Positions 51,110 to 59,271 of a DNA stretch of 64,000 bases are shown here, one piece after another. This DNA is from an uncultured Oscillospiraceae bacterium (lineage in GTDB: Bacteria > Bacillota > Clostridia > Oscillospirales > Oscillospiraceae): positions 62,001-126,000 of the forward strand of contig CAKTMF010000001.1 in assembly GCA_934573855.1 (NCBI GenBank), written 5' to 3'. The notes under the pieces were generated by a model, which was given only the letters and a program-made list of their open reading frames with translations, was not told the DNA's origin and ran no database searches. The position numbers and the translations under genes were made by a program. The first letter of the stretch is position 1; the number at the start of each line of letters is the position of its first letter.

Positions 51110-53116
51110 ATGTTTGAAATAAGACAGACCGAAAACGGCGTTGAGCTGCGCGCGGGCGGAAAGCTCATCCTGCGCCACAGCAACGCGCATCCCGCGCTCT
51201 TTCTCGGCAGCGGCAGAGAAAGAATAACCATGTACCGGGGAAATTTCACCGTTGAGGACCGTCTTGAGAGGCGGCTCCCCCTGCGATTTGAGGCTTTTGA
51301 CGGAGAAAAGCTCATATTCGCCATACCCGGCGGCACAGAAAAATATACCGTGGACGTGTCTGAGCGCGGCGGCCTGCTGCACCTCACGGGCGCGGCCGCG
51401 GACGGCTTCTCGCGGCTGTGGATACGCCTTGAGGCGGAGCCGGGGGAGCATGTCACGGGTGGCGGGGAGCAGTTCTCCGCGCTCGACCTGAGGGGACGGC
51501 TCTTTCCCATCTGGACGCGCGAGCAGGGCGTCGGACGCAACAAGCTCACGGAGGTCACGCGCCTTGCCGACTGCTCCGACGGCGGGGGAGGGGACTACCA
51601 CACCACTTTTTTCCCTCAGCCGACCTTTGTGTCGTCGAGGGGCTACTTTGCCCATCTCCGGAATTACGAGTATTCCGAGCTCGACTTCCGCGAGGAGGAC
51701 TATCACGAGCTGACGCTGTGGAGCAGCGCCTTCTCCCTTGTCCTCGGCGACGGGAGGGATTACAGTGAGCTTCTCCGTAAGCTCACCGGGCTTCTCGGCC
51801 GCCAGCCGACTCTTCCCGAGTGGGCGATGAAGGGGCTGTGGCTCGGGGTTCAGGGCGGCACGCGGCGCGCGCTCGAGCTGCGCGACAGGTGCGTCTCGGG
51901 CGGCATGGACATTTCAGCCGTCTGGATACAGGACTGGGAGGGGAAACGCGTCACCTCCTTCGGCAAGCGCCTGCAATGGGACTGGCGCTGGAACCGCGAG
52001 ATGTATCCCGGACTGGACGGTGTGATAGCCGCCGACGAGGCGTGCCGCTGGATGGGGTACATCAATCCCTATCTTGTCGAGGGCGGAGTGCTGTTCGCGG
52101 AGGCGAAGGAGCATGGCTACTTCGTCAAGCGACCCGACGGCTCGGATTATCTCTTTGACTTCGGCGAGTACGACTGCGGCGTGGTCGACCTCACCTCAGA
52201 CGCCGCGTTTGAGTGGTACAAAAACGTCATAAAGACCAATCTCATAGGCCTCGGCTTCCGGGGCTGGATGGCGGATTTTGGCGAATATCTGCCCGCCGAC
52301 GCGGTGTGCGCCGACGGCGAGAGCGGCCTGACCGCCCACAACAGATGGCCCGAGCTGTGGGCGAGGTGCAACCGCGAGGCCGTGGAGGAGGCGGGGCTTC
52401 TGGGCGAATGTGTGTTCTTCATGCGCGCGGGCGCCGCCGGCAGCCAGAAATACGCAACGCTCGTCTGGGCGGGCGATCAGTGCGTGGACTGGTCTGAGGA
52501 CGACGGCCTCCCCTCGGTCATCACCGCGGCGCTCTCTCTCGGCATGAGCGGGTACGGCCTCCATACCTGCGACGCGGGGGGCTATACCACGCTCTTCCAC
52601 CTGAAAAGAGACAGGGAGCTTATGCTCCGCTGGCTCGAATTTGCCTGCTTCACTCCCGTAATGCGCACCCACGAGGGCAACCGCCCGGACTCCAACATAC
52701 AGATATACTCCGACGACGAGATGATACGGGACGCGGCGCGTCTGACGCGCATGCACACGGCGCTCCTGCCGTATCTGCGCGAGTGCGTCCGCGAGAATGC
52801 CAAGGAGGGCATGCCCGTCATGCGCCCGCTCTTCATGGCGGAGCCGGAGTGCGCCGAGGCGTACAGACGTGAGCTGTACAGCTACATGCTCGGCGGCGAT
52901 ATGGTCGTGTGTCCCGTGGTGGAGCAGGGAGCGCTCACGCGCAGGGTCTGGCTCCCGGCAGGGGAGTGGGTACATCTCTGGAGCGGGGAGACGTTCGAGC
53001 GCGGCAGCCACACCGTCGGCGCGCCCATGGGAGAGCCGCCGGTATTTTACCGCGCGGAGTCGATGTACGCGGAGCTTTTCAGGGAGATTTCCGGGAAATT
53101 CGCACTTTCGACATGA
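51110..53116 (+). CDS. yihQ: Sulfoquinovosidase (GH31, YihQ-type)
   Basis: 668 residues, GH31. It follows E. coli YihQ along its length, e.g. 'WTREQGVGRNKLTEVT', 'GGGDYHTTFFPQPTFVSS' and 'MADFGEYLPAD'. The nucleophile is Asp389 and the acid/base Asp456. The sulfonate-recognition set QQRWY is complete: Gln248, Gln274, Arg287, Trp290 and Tyr492, with spacing that matches YihQ residues 262, 288, 301, 304 and 508 apart from a two-residue gap. It should release sulfoquinovose from sulfoquinovosyl glycerol or sulfolipid. No signal peptide is visible, so it acts in the cytoplasm on imported glycoside. Confidence 0.96.
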   Translation: MFEIRQTENGVELRAGGKLILRHSNAHPALFLGSGRERITMYRGNFTVEDRLERRLPLRFEAFDGEKLIFAIPGGTEKYTVDVSERGGLLHLTGAAADGFSRLWIRLEAEPGEHVTGGGEQFSALDLRGRLFPIWTREQGVGRNKLTEVTRLADCSDGGGGDYHTTFFPQPTFVSSRGYFAHLRNYEYSELDFREEDYHELTLWSSAFSLVLGDGRDYSELLRKLTGLLGRQPTLPEWAMKGLWLGVQGGTRRALELRDRCVSGGMDISAVWIQDWEGKRVTSFGKRLQWDWRWNREMYPGLDGVIAADEACRWMGYINPYLVEGGVLFAEAKEHGYFVKRPDGSDYLFDFGEYDCGVVDLTSDAAFEWYKNVIKTNLIGLGFRGWMADFGEYLPADAVCADGESGLTAHNRWPELWARCNREAVEEAGLLGECVFFMRAGAAGSQKYATLVWAGDQCVDWSEDDGLPSVITAALSLGMSGYGLHTCDAGGYTTLFHLKRDRELMLRWLEFACFTPVMRTHEGNRPDSNIQIYSDDEMIRDAARLTRMHTALLPYLRECVRENAKEGMPVMRPLFMAEPECAEAYRRELYSYMLGGDMVVCPVVEQGALTRRVWLPAGEWVHLWSGETFERGSHTVGAPMGEPPVFYRAESMYAELFREISGKFALST

Positions 53117-53225
53117 TTGATTTCCTCTTTTAATCATTGCGCGTCTGTTAAAACAGTAACGCCGCTTGTGACAATTCAACAAAAAATCATAGGATAAATC
53201 TTACATTCTGCCAATAATAAAAGAC

Positions 53226-53255
53226 TTTACAAAAGACGGGCCGGTCATATATAAT
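53226..53255 (+). promoter_or_regulatory. Promoter of the ABC transporter operon
   Basis: TTTACA (53226-53231), 18 bases, TATAAT (53250-53255). Confidence 0.6.
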
Positions 53256-53292
53256 TCATGTATGGGCCGTCACGGCCGTTTTTTACAAGGAA

Positions 53293-53313
53293 TTAATTAA
53301 CAACGTTAATTAA
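53293..53313. promoter_or_regulatory. Operator candidate C
   Basis: Perfect inverted repeat TTAATTAAC-AAC-GTTAATTAA, about 30 bases after the expected transcription start and before the binding-protein gene; same form as the repeats at 48915 and 49043. Confidence 0.75.
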
Positions 53314-53338
53314 AAGCAAATCAAAAAGGAGAATGGAA

Positions 53339-54667
53339 ATGAAAAAGTTCATTGCACTCACTCTCGCACTGCTCATGGTCCTGTCTCTGTGCGCATGCGG
53401 CGCAAAGCCCGCCGAGACTCCCGCGGAGACCCCCGCCGAGGCTCCGGCTGAGCAGCCTGCCGAGGCTCCCGCAGAAGAGATCGTCATCAACTTCCCCAGC
53501 ATTTGGGTCGGCACCGACTCCAAGGCGAACTACATGGCGAAGATGGTCGAGGACTTCAATGCCGAGAACGCCGGCTCCATCAAGGTCGTCGTCGAGGAGC
53601 AGACCGACTATCAGGCATACCGTGACAAGATCCGTACCCTCGTGACCACCGGCGATGTCCCCGACGTCTGCATTCTTGACGGTACCTACGACGTTCAGGC
53701 CTACACCGCCTCCGGCAAGTTCATGGACTTCGCGCCCTACCTCGCCGACGGCTGGGGCGAGGACTTCACCGAGGGCTTTGCAGATCCCTACACCATCGAC
53801 GGCCAGACCTGCATCCTCCCCTTCGAGTCCGCGATATTCCCCCTCGTGTACAACACTGAGATCCTTGCCGAGTGCGGCTACGAGACCTTCCCCTCCACCT
53901 ATGCAGAAATGCTCGATATGTTCAAGACCATCAAGTCCAAGGGCTACAACGCAATGGGCCAGATGGCCGGCGAAAACGGCTGGTCCTCCATGCTCTGGTA
54001 CTCTCTGATCGTTCAGGCCATCGGCGGCAAGGAAGCCTTCGAGAACGGCCTCTCCGACCCCGCTTTCGTTCAGGCTGCCGAGATACTCAAGGAAATGTAC
54101 AGCTACACCTTTGACGGCGCGGTCTCCGCGGGCGCGGGCGACGTCAACGGCCACTTCATCGACCGCTCCACCGCCGTTTACCTCAACGGCCCCTGGTGGA
54201 TAAAGAACCTCTACAAAGAGGACAACGCTGTTGACGGCGTTCTCCTCGCCGACGTCTGCGACGTTGCCGCGAACCCCGTCTTTGAGGGCGGCAAGGGCGA
54301 AGGCGGCGTTGTCACAGCTATCCAGGGCGCTCTCGCCTGCGCAAAGCAGAGCGACCCCGCCAAGGAAGCCGCAGTAATCAAGTTCATCAAGTACATCTCC
54401 GACCCTCAGCGCATTTCCGAGTGGTCCCTTGACTCCGGCGCAATGTTCTTCGTGAAGTACGAGGCGTCCCCCGACACCACCGTCATCGCGCAGAAGTTCG
54501 CCAAGATCGCGAGCGACGCGACCTTCACCACCCTGCATGTCAACGGCACCTTCCCCACCGCTTTCTCCACCGAGTTCCCCGCGGCAGTCTCCGCTCTCGC
54601 TCTCGGTGAGATCGACGCTCAGGGCTTTGTCGACCAGCTCCAGACCGCTATCGACAACGCGGAGTAA
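53339..54667 (+). CDS. ABC sugar-binding lipoprotein, candidate sulfoquinovoside binder
   Basis: 442 residues. A lipoprotein signal 'MKKFIALTLALLMVLSLCAC' ends at a lipobox Cys, then a Pro/Ala/Glu linker (about 23-48) and a family 1 solute-binding domain ('VTTGDVPDVCILDGTYDVQA', 'GENGWSSMLWYSLIVQAIGG'). Codon use is more biased and C-ending than neighbours, which suggests strong expression. ATG 53339 is favoured because AAGGAGA lies seven bases upstream; ATG 53333 abuts it. Shared operator and position suggest sulfoquinovosyl glycerol or a related glycoside as ligand. Confidence 0.9.
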   Translation: MKKFIALTLALLMVLSLCACGAKPAETPAETPAEAPAEQPAEAPAEEIVINFPSIWVGTDSKANYMAKMVEDFNAENAGSIKVVVEEQTDYQAYRDKIRTLVTTGDVPDVCILDGTYDVQAYTASGKFMDFAPYLADGWGEDFTEGFADPYTIDGQTCILPFESAIFPLVYNTEILAECGYETFPSTYAEMLDMFKTIKSKGYNAMGQMAGENGWSSMLWYSLIVQAIGGKEAFENGLSDPAFVQAAEILKEMYSYTFDGAVSAGAGDVNGHFIDRSTAVYLNGPWWIKNLYKEDNAVDGVLLADVCDVAANPVFEGGKGEGGVVTAIQGALACAKQSDPAKEAAVIKFIKYISDPQRISEWSLDSGAMFFVKYEASPDTTVIAQKFAKIASDATFTTLHVNGTFPTAFSTEFPAAVSALALGEIDAQGFVDQLQTAIDNAE

Positions 54668-54685
54668 ACTCCACTAAACCTTCAT

Positions 54686-54718
54686 AGGGCGCGGCAAAAT
54701 ACACCGCGCCCTTGTTTT
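54686..54718 (+). terminator. Stem-loop between binding-protein and permease genes
   Basis: Nine-base-pair stem AGGGCGCGG/CCGCGCCCT followed by TTGTTTT. It probably lowers read-through so that the binding protein is made in excess over the permeases. Confidence 0.7.
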
Positions 54719-54750
54719 CATTATTATTTTCCCCGCGAGGAGGTAAGCGC

Positions 54751-55635
54751 TTGAAACTTACAAACAAAGACAAGGGGCCTCTGGTCGCTTTTCTCGCGCC
54801 CGCGGTATTTCTGGTGGTGCTTTTCTTCGTGCTGCCGGTCATATATGTGTGCGTGGTGAGCTTCCTGAAGTGGGACGGCATATCCGAACCGGTTTTCCGG
54901 GGAATATCGAACTTCACCAAGCTTTTTAAGGACAAGGCGTTCGTAAGGTCCATTACGAACAATGTCATCTGGGCGGCCGTTGCGGCGTGCATTCAGGTGC
55001 CTCTCGCCATGCTCATGGCGATAATCCTCTCCCGCAAGCCCAAGGGCTGGAAATTCTTCCGCACGGTCTATTTCTTCCCGCAGGTCATTTCGGGTATCGC
55101 GCTGGCCACGCTGTGGCGCGCGGTATATAACGCGGAGACCGGTCTATTGAACAACATGCTCACGTCGCTCGGCATGGGCAGCCTTGCCTGCGACTGGCTG
55201 GGCGGGATAAAGACCGCGTTCCCGGCGTGTCTCATATACTGGGTGTTTTACATCGGCTACTACATGGTGATCATGATGGCGGACATCACGACCATTGACG
55301 ATACATATTACGAGGCCGCGACCATCGACGGCGCGACGGACCTCCAGCAGGCGATACATATAACCATCCCGCTGATCAAAAATTCCTCGCTCCTCACCTG
55401 CGTCACTCTGGCCTCCGTCATGGGACTGCGGCAGTTCGAGCAGGTCTATATGCTCACGAACGGCGGCCCCGCGAACCGCACCTCCACCATAGTCCTCTAT
55501 CTCTATAAAAAGCTTCAGGACTCCAATTACGGCATGGCAGCGGCCTCCGCCGTGATACTCATCATCATCGGCGCGCTCTTTATCGTCTGTATACGCAAGC
55601 TCTTCAACGAACGCAGAAAGGGGGCGGCGAACTGA
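54751..55635 (+). CDS. ABC sugar permease (MalF/UgpA type)
   Basis: 294 residues with six helices and the binding-protein-dependent transport loop 'YYEAATIDGATDLQQAIHIT' (EAA motif). The start is TTG 54751, eight bases after GAGGAGG; the earlier opening at 54712 overlaps the stem-loop. Forms the membrane channel with the next gene. No ATP-binding subunit is encoded nearby, so a shared MsmK-like ATPase is expected elsewhere. Confidence 0.92.
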   Translation: MKLTNKDKGPLVAFLAPAVFLVVLFFVLPVIYVCVVSFLKWDGISEPVFRGISNFTKLFKDKAFVRSITNNVIWAAVAACIQVPLAMLMAIILSRKPKGWKFFRTVYFFPQVISGIALATLWRAVYNAETGLLNNMLTSLGMGSLACDWLGGIKTAFPACLIYWVFYIGYYMVIMMADITTIDDTYYEAATIDGATDLQQAIHITIPLIKNSSLLTCVTLASVMGLRQFEQVYMLTNGGPANRTSTIVLYLYKKLQDSNYGMAAASAVILIIIGALFIVCIRKLFNERRKGAAN

Positions 55636-56489
55636 TGGAGTCAAAGATAAAGACCCGCACTCTCAAGCAGACGCTCATTGATATCCTCCGCTGGTTCCTG
55701 ATAATCTTCTTCGCGGCGTATACGCTCTTTCCGCTGATCTGGCTGATACTCGCCTCGTTCAAGACGAATTTTGAGTTTCTCACCGGCCCGGCCTTCGCGC
55801 TGCCGGAGGTCTGGCAGATACAGAACTATATAAACGCGCTCACCGTCGCGGGCCTCGGGCGGATGATGCTCAACTCTGTTATCGTCGGCGTCTGCGCCAC
55901 GGTCGTCAACGCCGTGGTCGCCAGCATGGCGGGCTACTGCATTTCGAGGTTCCGCTTCAAGGGCCGCGAAAACCTTTTCCTGCTATTCACCGTCGGCATA
56001 CTCGTGCCGCTCAACGCGCTGATGGTGCCGTACTTCGTCATCATCAACAAGCTGGGCCTGTACAATACCTACGGCGGCATGATCCTGCTCTACACCGCCA
56101 TCGGCATACCCATGTCCACGGTCATAATCCGCGGGCTTATGGACTCCATCCCCCTTGAGATCGAGGAGGCGGCGTATATCGACGGCTGCGGCTTTTTCGG
56201 CAGGTTCTTCCATGTCGTTCTGCCCCTTGCGAGAACGGGCATAGTCACTGCGGCGACCTTTGAATTTCTGACCTGCTGGAACGAGTTCGTGTTTGCGAAC
56301 CTCATCGTGTCCTCCGATAAGCTCAGGACCATCCAGGTCGGTATCAGGTATTTTACCAACCAGTTTTCAACGGACTACGTTTCAATGTACGCCGCTATAG
56401 TCATCTCCATCGTGCCGTCAATACTCGGCTACGTCATCTTCCAGGAGCAGATAATCAGCGGCATGACCAGCGGCGCAGTCAAGGGCTGA
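55635..56489 (+). CDS. ABC sugar permease (MalG/UgpE type)
   Basis: 284 residues with six helices, 'LFPLIWLILASFKTNFEF' near residue 28 and the EAA loop 'IEEAAYIDGCGFFGRFFHVV'. The ATG overlaps the stop of the previous gene (TGATG). Last gene of the transporter operon, followed by a strong terminator. Confidence 0.93.
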   Translation: MESKIKTRTLKQTLIDILRWFLIIFFAAYTLFPLIWLILASFKTNFEFLTGPAFALPEVWQIQNYINALTVAGLGRMMLNSVIVGVCATVVNAVVASMAGYCISRFRFKGRENLFLLFTVGILVPLNALMVPYFVIINKLGLYNTYGGMILLYTAIGIPMSTVIIRGLMDSIPLEIEEAAYIDGCGFFGRFFHVVLPLARTGIVTAATFEFLTCWNEFVFANLIVSSDKLRTIQVGIRYFTNQFSTDYVSMYAAIVISIVPSILGYVIFQEQIISGMTSGAVKG

Positions 56490-56495
56490 AAAAAG

Positions 56496-56541
56496 AAAAA
56501 GCGGAAGCACACAGAGTCTATGTGTGCTTCCGCTTTTTTTT
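56496..56541. terminator. Bidirectional intrinsic terminator
   Basis: Eighteen-base-pair stem (AAAAAGCGGAAGCACACA and complement) with loop GAGTCTA and eight T on the plus side, A run on the other. Confidence 0.93.
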
Positions 56542-56554
56542 AGCAGAGATAACA

Positions 56555-58027
56555 CTATTCAAATTTTACTATGATATATTGCCCGACCGATCTTACCGAG
56601 CCGTAGTACGGGTAACACGGCATGTCCCTGACTTCTTCGGTTTCGGCAAGTGCGGCGCATTCCTTCTCGTCGGCAAACGGGATATCGCAGCCGAGATAAA
56701 TGCTGATGATATCTTCAGCGTGGGTGAGACTCGTGATGTTGCTGCCGGGCAGCTGAAAGCTCGAAAAATCGAAGCTCCCGTCGTGATCGTACTCAAGAGA
56801 GCTCACGTTCCCGATGATAGCAAGCTTACTGCCGGCGCTGAAGCCCTCGGTCTGCATTACTCTGGTGAGCATAGTGGTGTAAAACGCCTTGCGGTTTTCG
56901 TATTGGAGCTGGCTCCTCAGATAAAAGGAATTTGCAAAATAAATATTTGTGAAAATTATGAGGGCCATAGCGGCGGCAGCGACATTCCTCCACACTTTTC
57001 GCCTATCCTTGAGACAATTTTCTATCACTATCGCAAAAAGAATGTATACAGAGGCAAACGGATACAGCGCAAGAGAGTGGATATAGCTGTTGTCTGCTAA
57101 CAAATAAAGGCAGTATGAAGCCAGCGGCAGAAGAACGACGCAGAGCGCAAGCAGGCCGACGCGGCGCATATCACGGCAGCGTACGGCAAATGAGATAAGC
57201 CCTGCGGCTGTCAGCGCGGCAAGAAGCATATGAAGGACGCGTGAAAACGGCGTATTGACATAGGCAAAGTATCCGCTGAAAAAAGTGTGCATATACGCAG
57301 AGTAGGCCACGCCGATGCGCGTCAGCAGCCCCTGTTCCTTATTTACGACGTCCAGCACGGGAACAGCGGAAAGCTTCCCGACAAGCACAACGCTCAGGCC
57401 GTAAATGCCGGCTGAAACGAGAAGCAAAGAGAGCATTACTACTGCATCTTTGAAAACAGCGGAGGGCTTTTTTTCGCCGGAGATCAGGTCTTTTATCAGC
57501 AGAAGCACACAGAAGCTTGCGGCAAAGGCAAAATAGCCCTGATATATCCCGCAGGAGAGTACAAGCAGCAATATACAGATGAACCAGCGCAGCTTACACC
57601 CGTATTCGCGAAAAATATATACCGACCCGATCGCCATCAGAAGCGCCAACGCGTACGGCGCGCAGGTGAACATGTAGGAAATAGTCCCGGTCTCCGCAGG
57701 GAACGTTATGAAAAGACCGGCTATCATGAGCTTAAGAATACTGCTTTTGACTGAGAAGAGCCTGACCGTCAGACATACGGCCACGGAAATAAAAAGCAGA
57801 GCCATCAAACCGTATATCCAGGGCATGGACACGTCCGGCATTAAAAGACGCAGCAGCTCGAGAGTGTATCTGCCGGAGCGCACAGTAACGCCCTTGCTGA
57901 AAAAGAAGCAGATGTCGTCGTCGACAGGGAGCTTGTTGGTCAGCATGTACATATGCGCCGCAAGACCAAAAATGAGCGCGGATATGAACGGGAATACGTC
58001 TTCACGAAAGCGGTTTTTCAGCGGCAT
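56555..58027 (-). CDS. GtrII-like glucosyltransferase-domain membrane protein
   Basis: 490 residues with about eleven to twelve hydrophobic helices and a C-terminal soluble part (about 390-490). 'GLAAHMYMLTNKLPVDDDIC' near the start, with the acidic DDD after the first helix, is the pattern of the glucosyltransferase II (GtrII) family of lipid-sugar-dependent transferases (GT-C type). Such enzymes glycosylate O-antigens, lipids or wall polymers on the outer face. ATG 58027 has an AAGGGG site; the ORF opening to 58120 is less likely. It follows the SDR and small gene on the same strand. Confidence 0.75.
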   Translation of the reverse strand: MPLKNRFREDVFPFISALIFGLAAHMYMLTNKLPVDDDICFFFSKGVTVRSGRYTLELLRLLMPDVSMPWIYGLMALLFISVAVCLTVRLFSVKSSILKLMIAGLFITFPAETGTISYMFTCAPYALALLMAIGSVYIFREYGCKLRWFICILLLVLSCGIYQGYFAFAASFCVLLLIKDLISGEKKPSAVFKDAVVMLSLLLVSAGIYGLSVVLVGKLSAVPVLDVVNKEQGLLTRIGVAYSAYMHTFFSGYFAYVNTPFSRVLHMLLAALTAAGLISFAVRCRDMRRVGLLALCVVLLPLASYCLYLLADNSYIHSLALYPFASVYILFAIVIENCLKDRRKVWRNVAAAAMALIIFTNIYFANSFYLRSQLQYENRKAFYTTMLTRVMQTEGFSAGSKLAIIGNVSSLEYDHDGSFDFSSFQLPGSNITSLTHAEDIISIYLGCDIPFADEKECAALAETEEVRDMPCYPYYGSVRSVGQYIIVKFE

Positions 58028-58144
58028 ATCGTTGACCCCTTTTTCGAGCAGTATATGGCGGCATGCCGGTGTGGCAGCCGGAGAGCAGCGCCGCCACGGA
58101 GATACACAGCAGCGCCGCAAAAATCAATATCGACCTGCGCATGC

Positions 58145-58357
58145 TCATTTTTCTTCGATCCTTTTGAAGGTGACGGTTTGCGCCTTCATTGATATTTTCC
58201 CGACCTCGTAGCCGAACGCGGCCAGTTCACGCTTGTATGTCAGGAAGGAGTGGTCGAGCGGGACCTCCGCGATACGGCCTATATCGCCGAAGCTCAGCGT
58301 CAGCTGCTCCTCGCCGCCGTCGCGTATGTATGCCCAGAGCGCGTCGTATTTGCTCAT
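58145..58357 (-). CDS. Small conserved protein (DUF7662-like)
   Basis: 70 residues beginning 'MSKYDALWAYIRDGGEEQLT' and ending 'GKISMKAQTVTFKRIEE'. The middle 'DIGRIAEVPLDHSFLTYKRE' resembles a family of short bacterial proteins I associate with DUF7662; this is recalled rather than searched. GGAGGG precedes ATG 58357 by eight bases, which fixes the start well inside a longer opening. No function can be stated. Confidence 0.7.
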   Translation of the reverse strand: MSKYDALWAYIRDGGEEQLTLSFGDIGRIAEVPLDHSFLTYKRELAAFGYEVGKISMKAQTVTFKRIEEK

Positions 58358-58382
58358 CGCGTCACCCTCCGATGCCTGTCCT

Positions 58383-58472
58383 TTGCCGGCGTTGAGTTGC
58401 CCTGCCGCAATGTCCGCCGTGACCCCGGTATGGTCACGGCGGACATTGCGGCACGGCAGGCAGAGCCGGCAA
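58383..58472. repeat. Long hairpin with 22-bp perfect core
   Basis: The arms 58403-58424 and 58432-58453 are perfectly complementary (TGCCGCAATGTCCGCCGTGA and CC) with loop CCGGTAT. Outer arms TTGCCGGC/GCCGGCAA extend it, with mismatches, to about 90 bases. It lies between the SDR stop and the small gene's start, with no T run. Confidence 0.8.
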
Positions 58473-58476
58473 CGCG

Positions 58477-59271
58477 TCACTTCGCGTATATTTTTCCAAC
58501 TATCCAGTTTGAAAAGCGCCGCGGCAGCAGCTTCGCGATCAGCGCCGCGCCCTTATAGGACAGTCCCATCGCGACAAGCGGCCGGCTGTTCCGCTTAAGC
58601 GCGTATTTCGCCACGAATTTTCCCGCGTATTCCGGAGTCATGCCTGTGCGCTCGTCATGCTCCATCACGGCGACTGAGCGCGCTATGCGTCCGGCGTATA
58701 CGTCGTCGCCCGCAGCGGACTTGCGGCGCGCGTCGGTAAAGCCGGAGGCTATATCGCCCGGCATGATAGCGCAGACCCTTATGTTGAACGGCCGCACCTC
58801 GTTCTGCAGGGCAAGGACGTATGAGATCACCGCCGACTTGCTCACAGAATACCACAGCTGAAAGGGGATTGGGATGATCCCGGCGATGGAGCTCATGCAC
58901 ACTATCCTCCCGCCGCCCTGCCTTCGCATGAACGGCAGCACCGCGCGCGTGACATTGTCCATTCCGAAAAGGTTCAGCTCCAGCTGCGCGTGAGAATCGC
59001 GGCTGTCGGTCAGCTCTGCGGCGCCGGATATGCCGAAGCCCGCATTGTTTACCAAAATGTCTATCCGGCCCTCCCGGGCGATGATGCTTTCTACGGCCGC
59101 CCTTACCTGGCTCTCGTCCGTCACATCGGCTGTAATGTGTACGATCCCTTCCGCCACGACATCACGGCGTGAGAGCTCATACACCGTGCAGCCGGCGTCT
59201 CTGAGCGCCGCGGCGGTGCAGCGCCCTATTCCGCCGCTTCCGCCCGTGACGACTGCTATTTTATTTTCCAT
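58477..59271 (-). CDS. Short-chain dehydrogenase/reductase, possible 3-ketosphinganine reductase-like
   Basis: 264 residues, classical SDR: cofactor motif 'VTGGSGGIGRC' (8-18), 'LVNNAGFG' (72-79) and catalytic Ser127, Tyr140, Lys144 ('WYSVSKSAV'). The C-terminal helix with basic residues fits members acting on lipids. Its start overlaps the oxoamine synthase gene by eleven bases, so it probably reduces that enzyme's beta-keto amine product. Specificity is inferred from this pairing only. Confidence 0.88.
   Translation of the reverse strand: MENKIAVVTGGSGGIGRCTAAALRDAGCTVYELSRRDVVAEGIVHITADVTDESQVRAAVESIIAREGRIDILVNNAGFGISGAAELTDSRDSHAQLELNLFGMDNVTRAVLPFMRRQGGGRIVCMSSIAGIIPIPFQLWYSVSKSAVISYVLALQNEVRPFNIRVCAIMPGDIASGFTDARRKSAAGDDVYAGRIARSVAVMEHDERTGMTPEYAGKFVAKYALKRNSRPLVAMGLSYKGAALIAKLLPRRFSNWIVGKIYAK

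Noticed and set aside
53265..53284. Small GGCCG/CGGCC hairpin followed by six T after the transporter promoter
   Set aside because: It would begin about three bases from the expected transcription start and has only five base pairs, too short and too early for a convincing attenuator.
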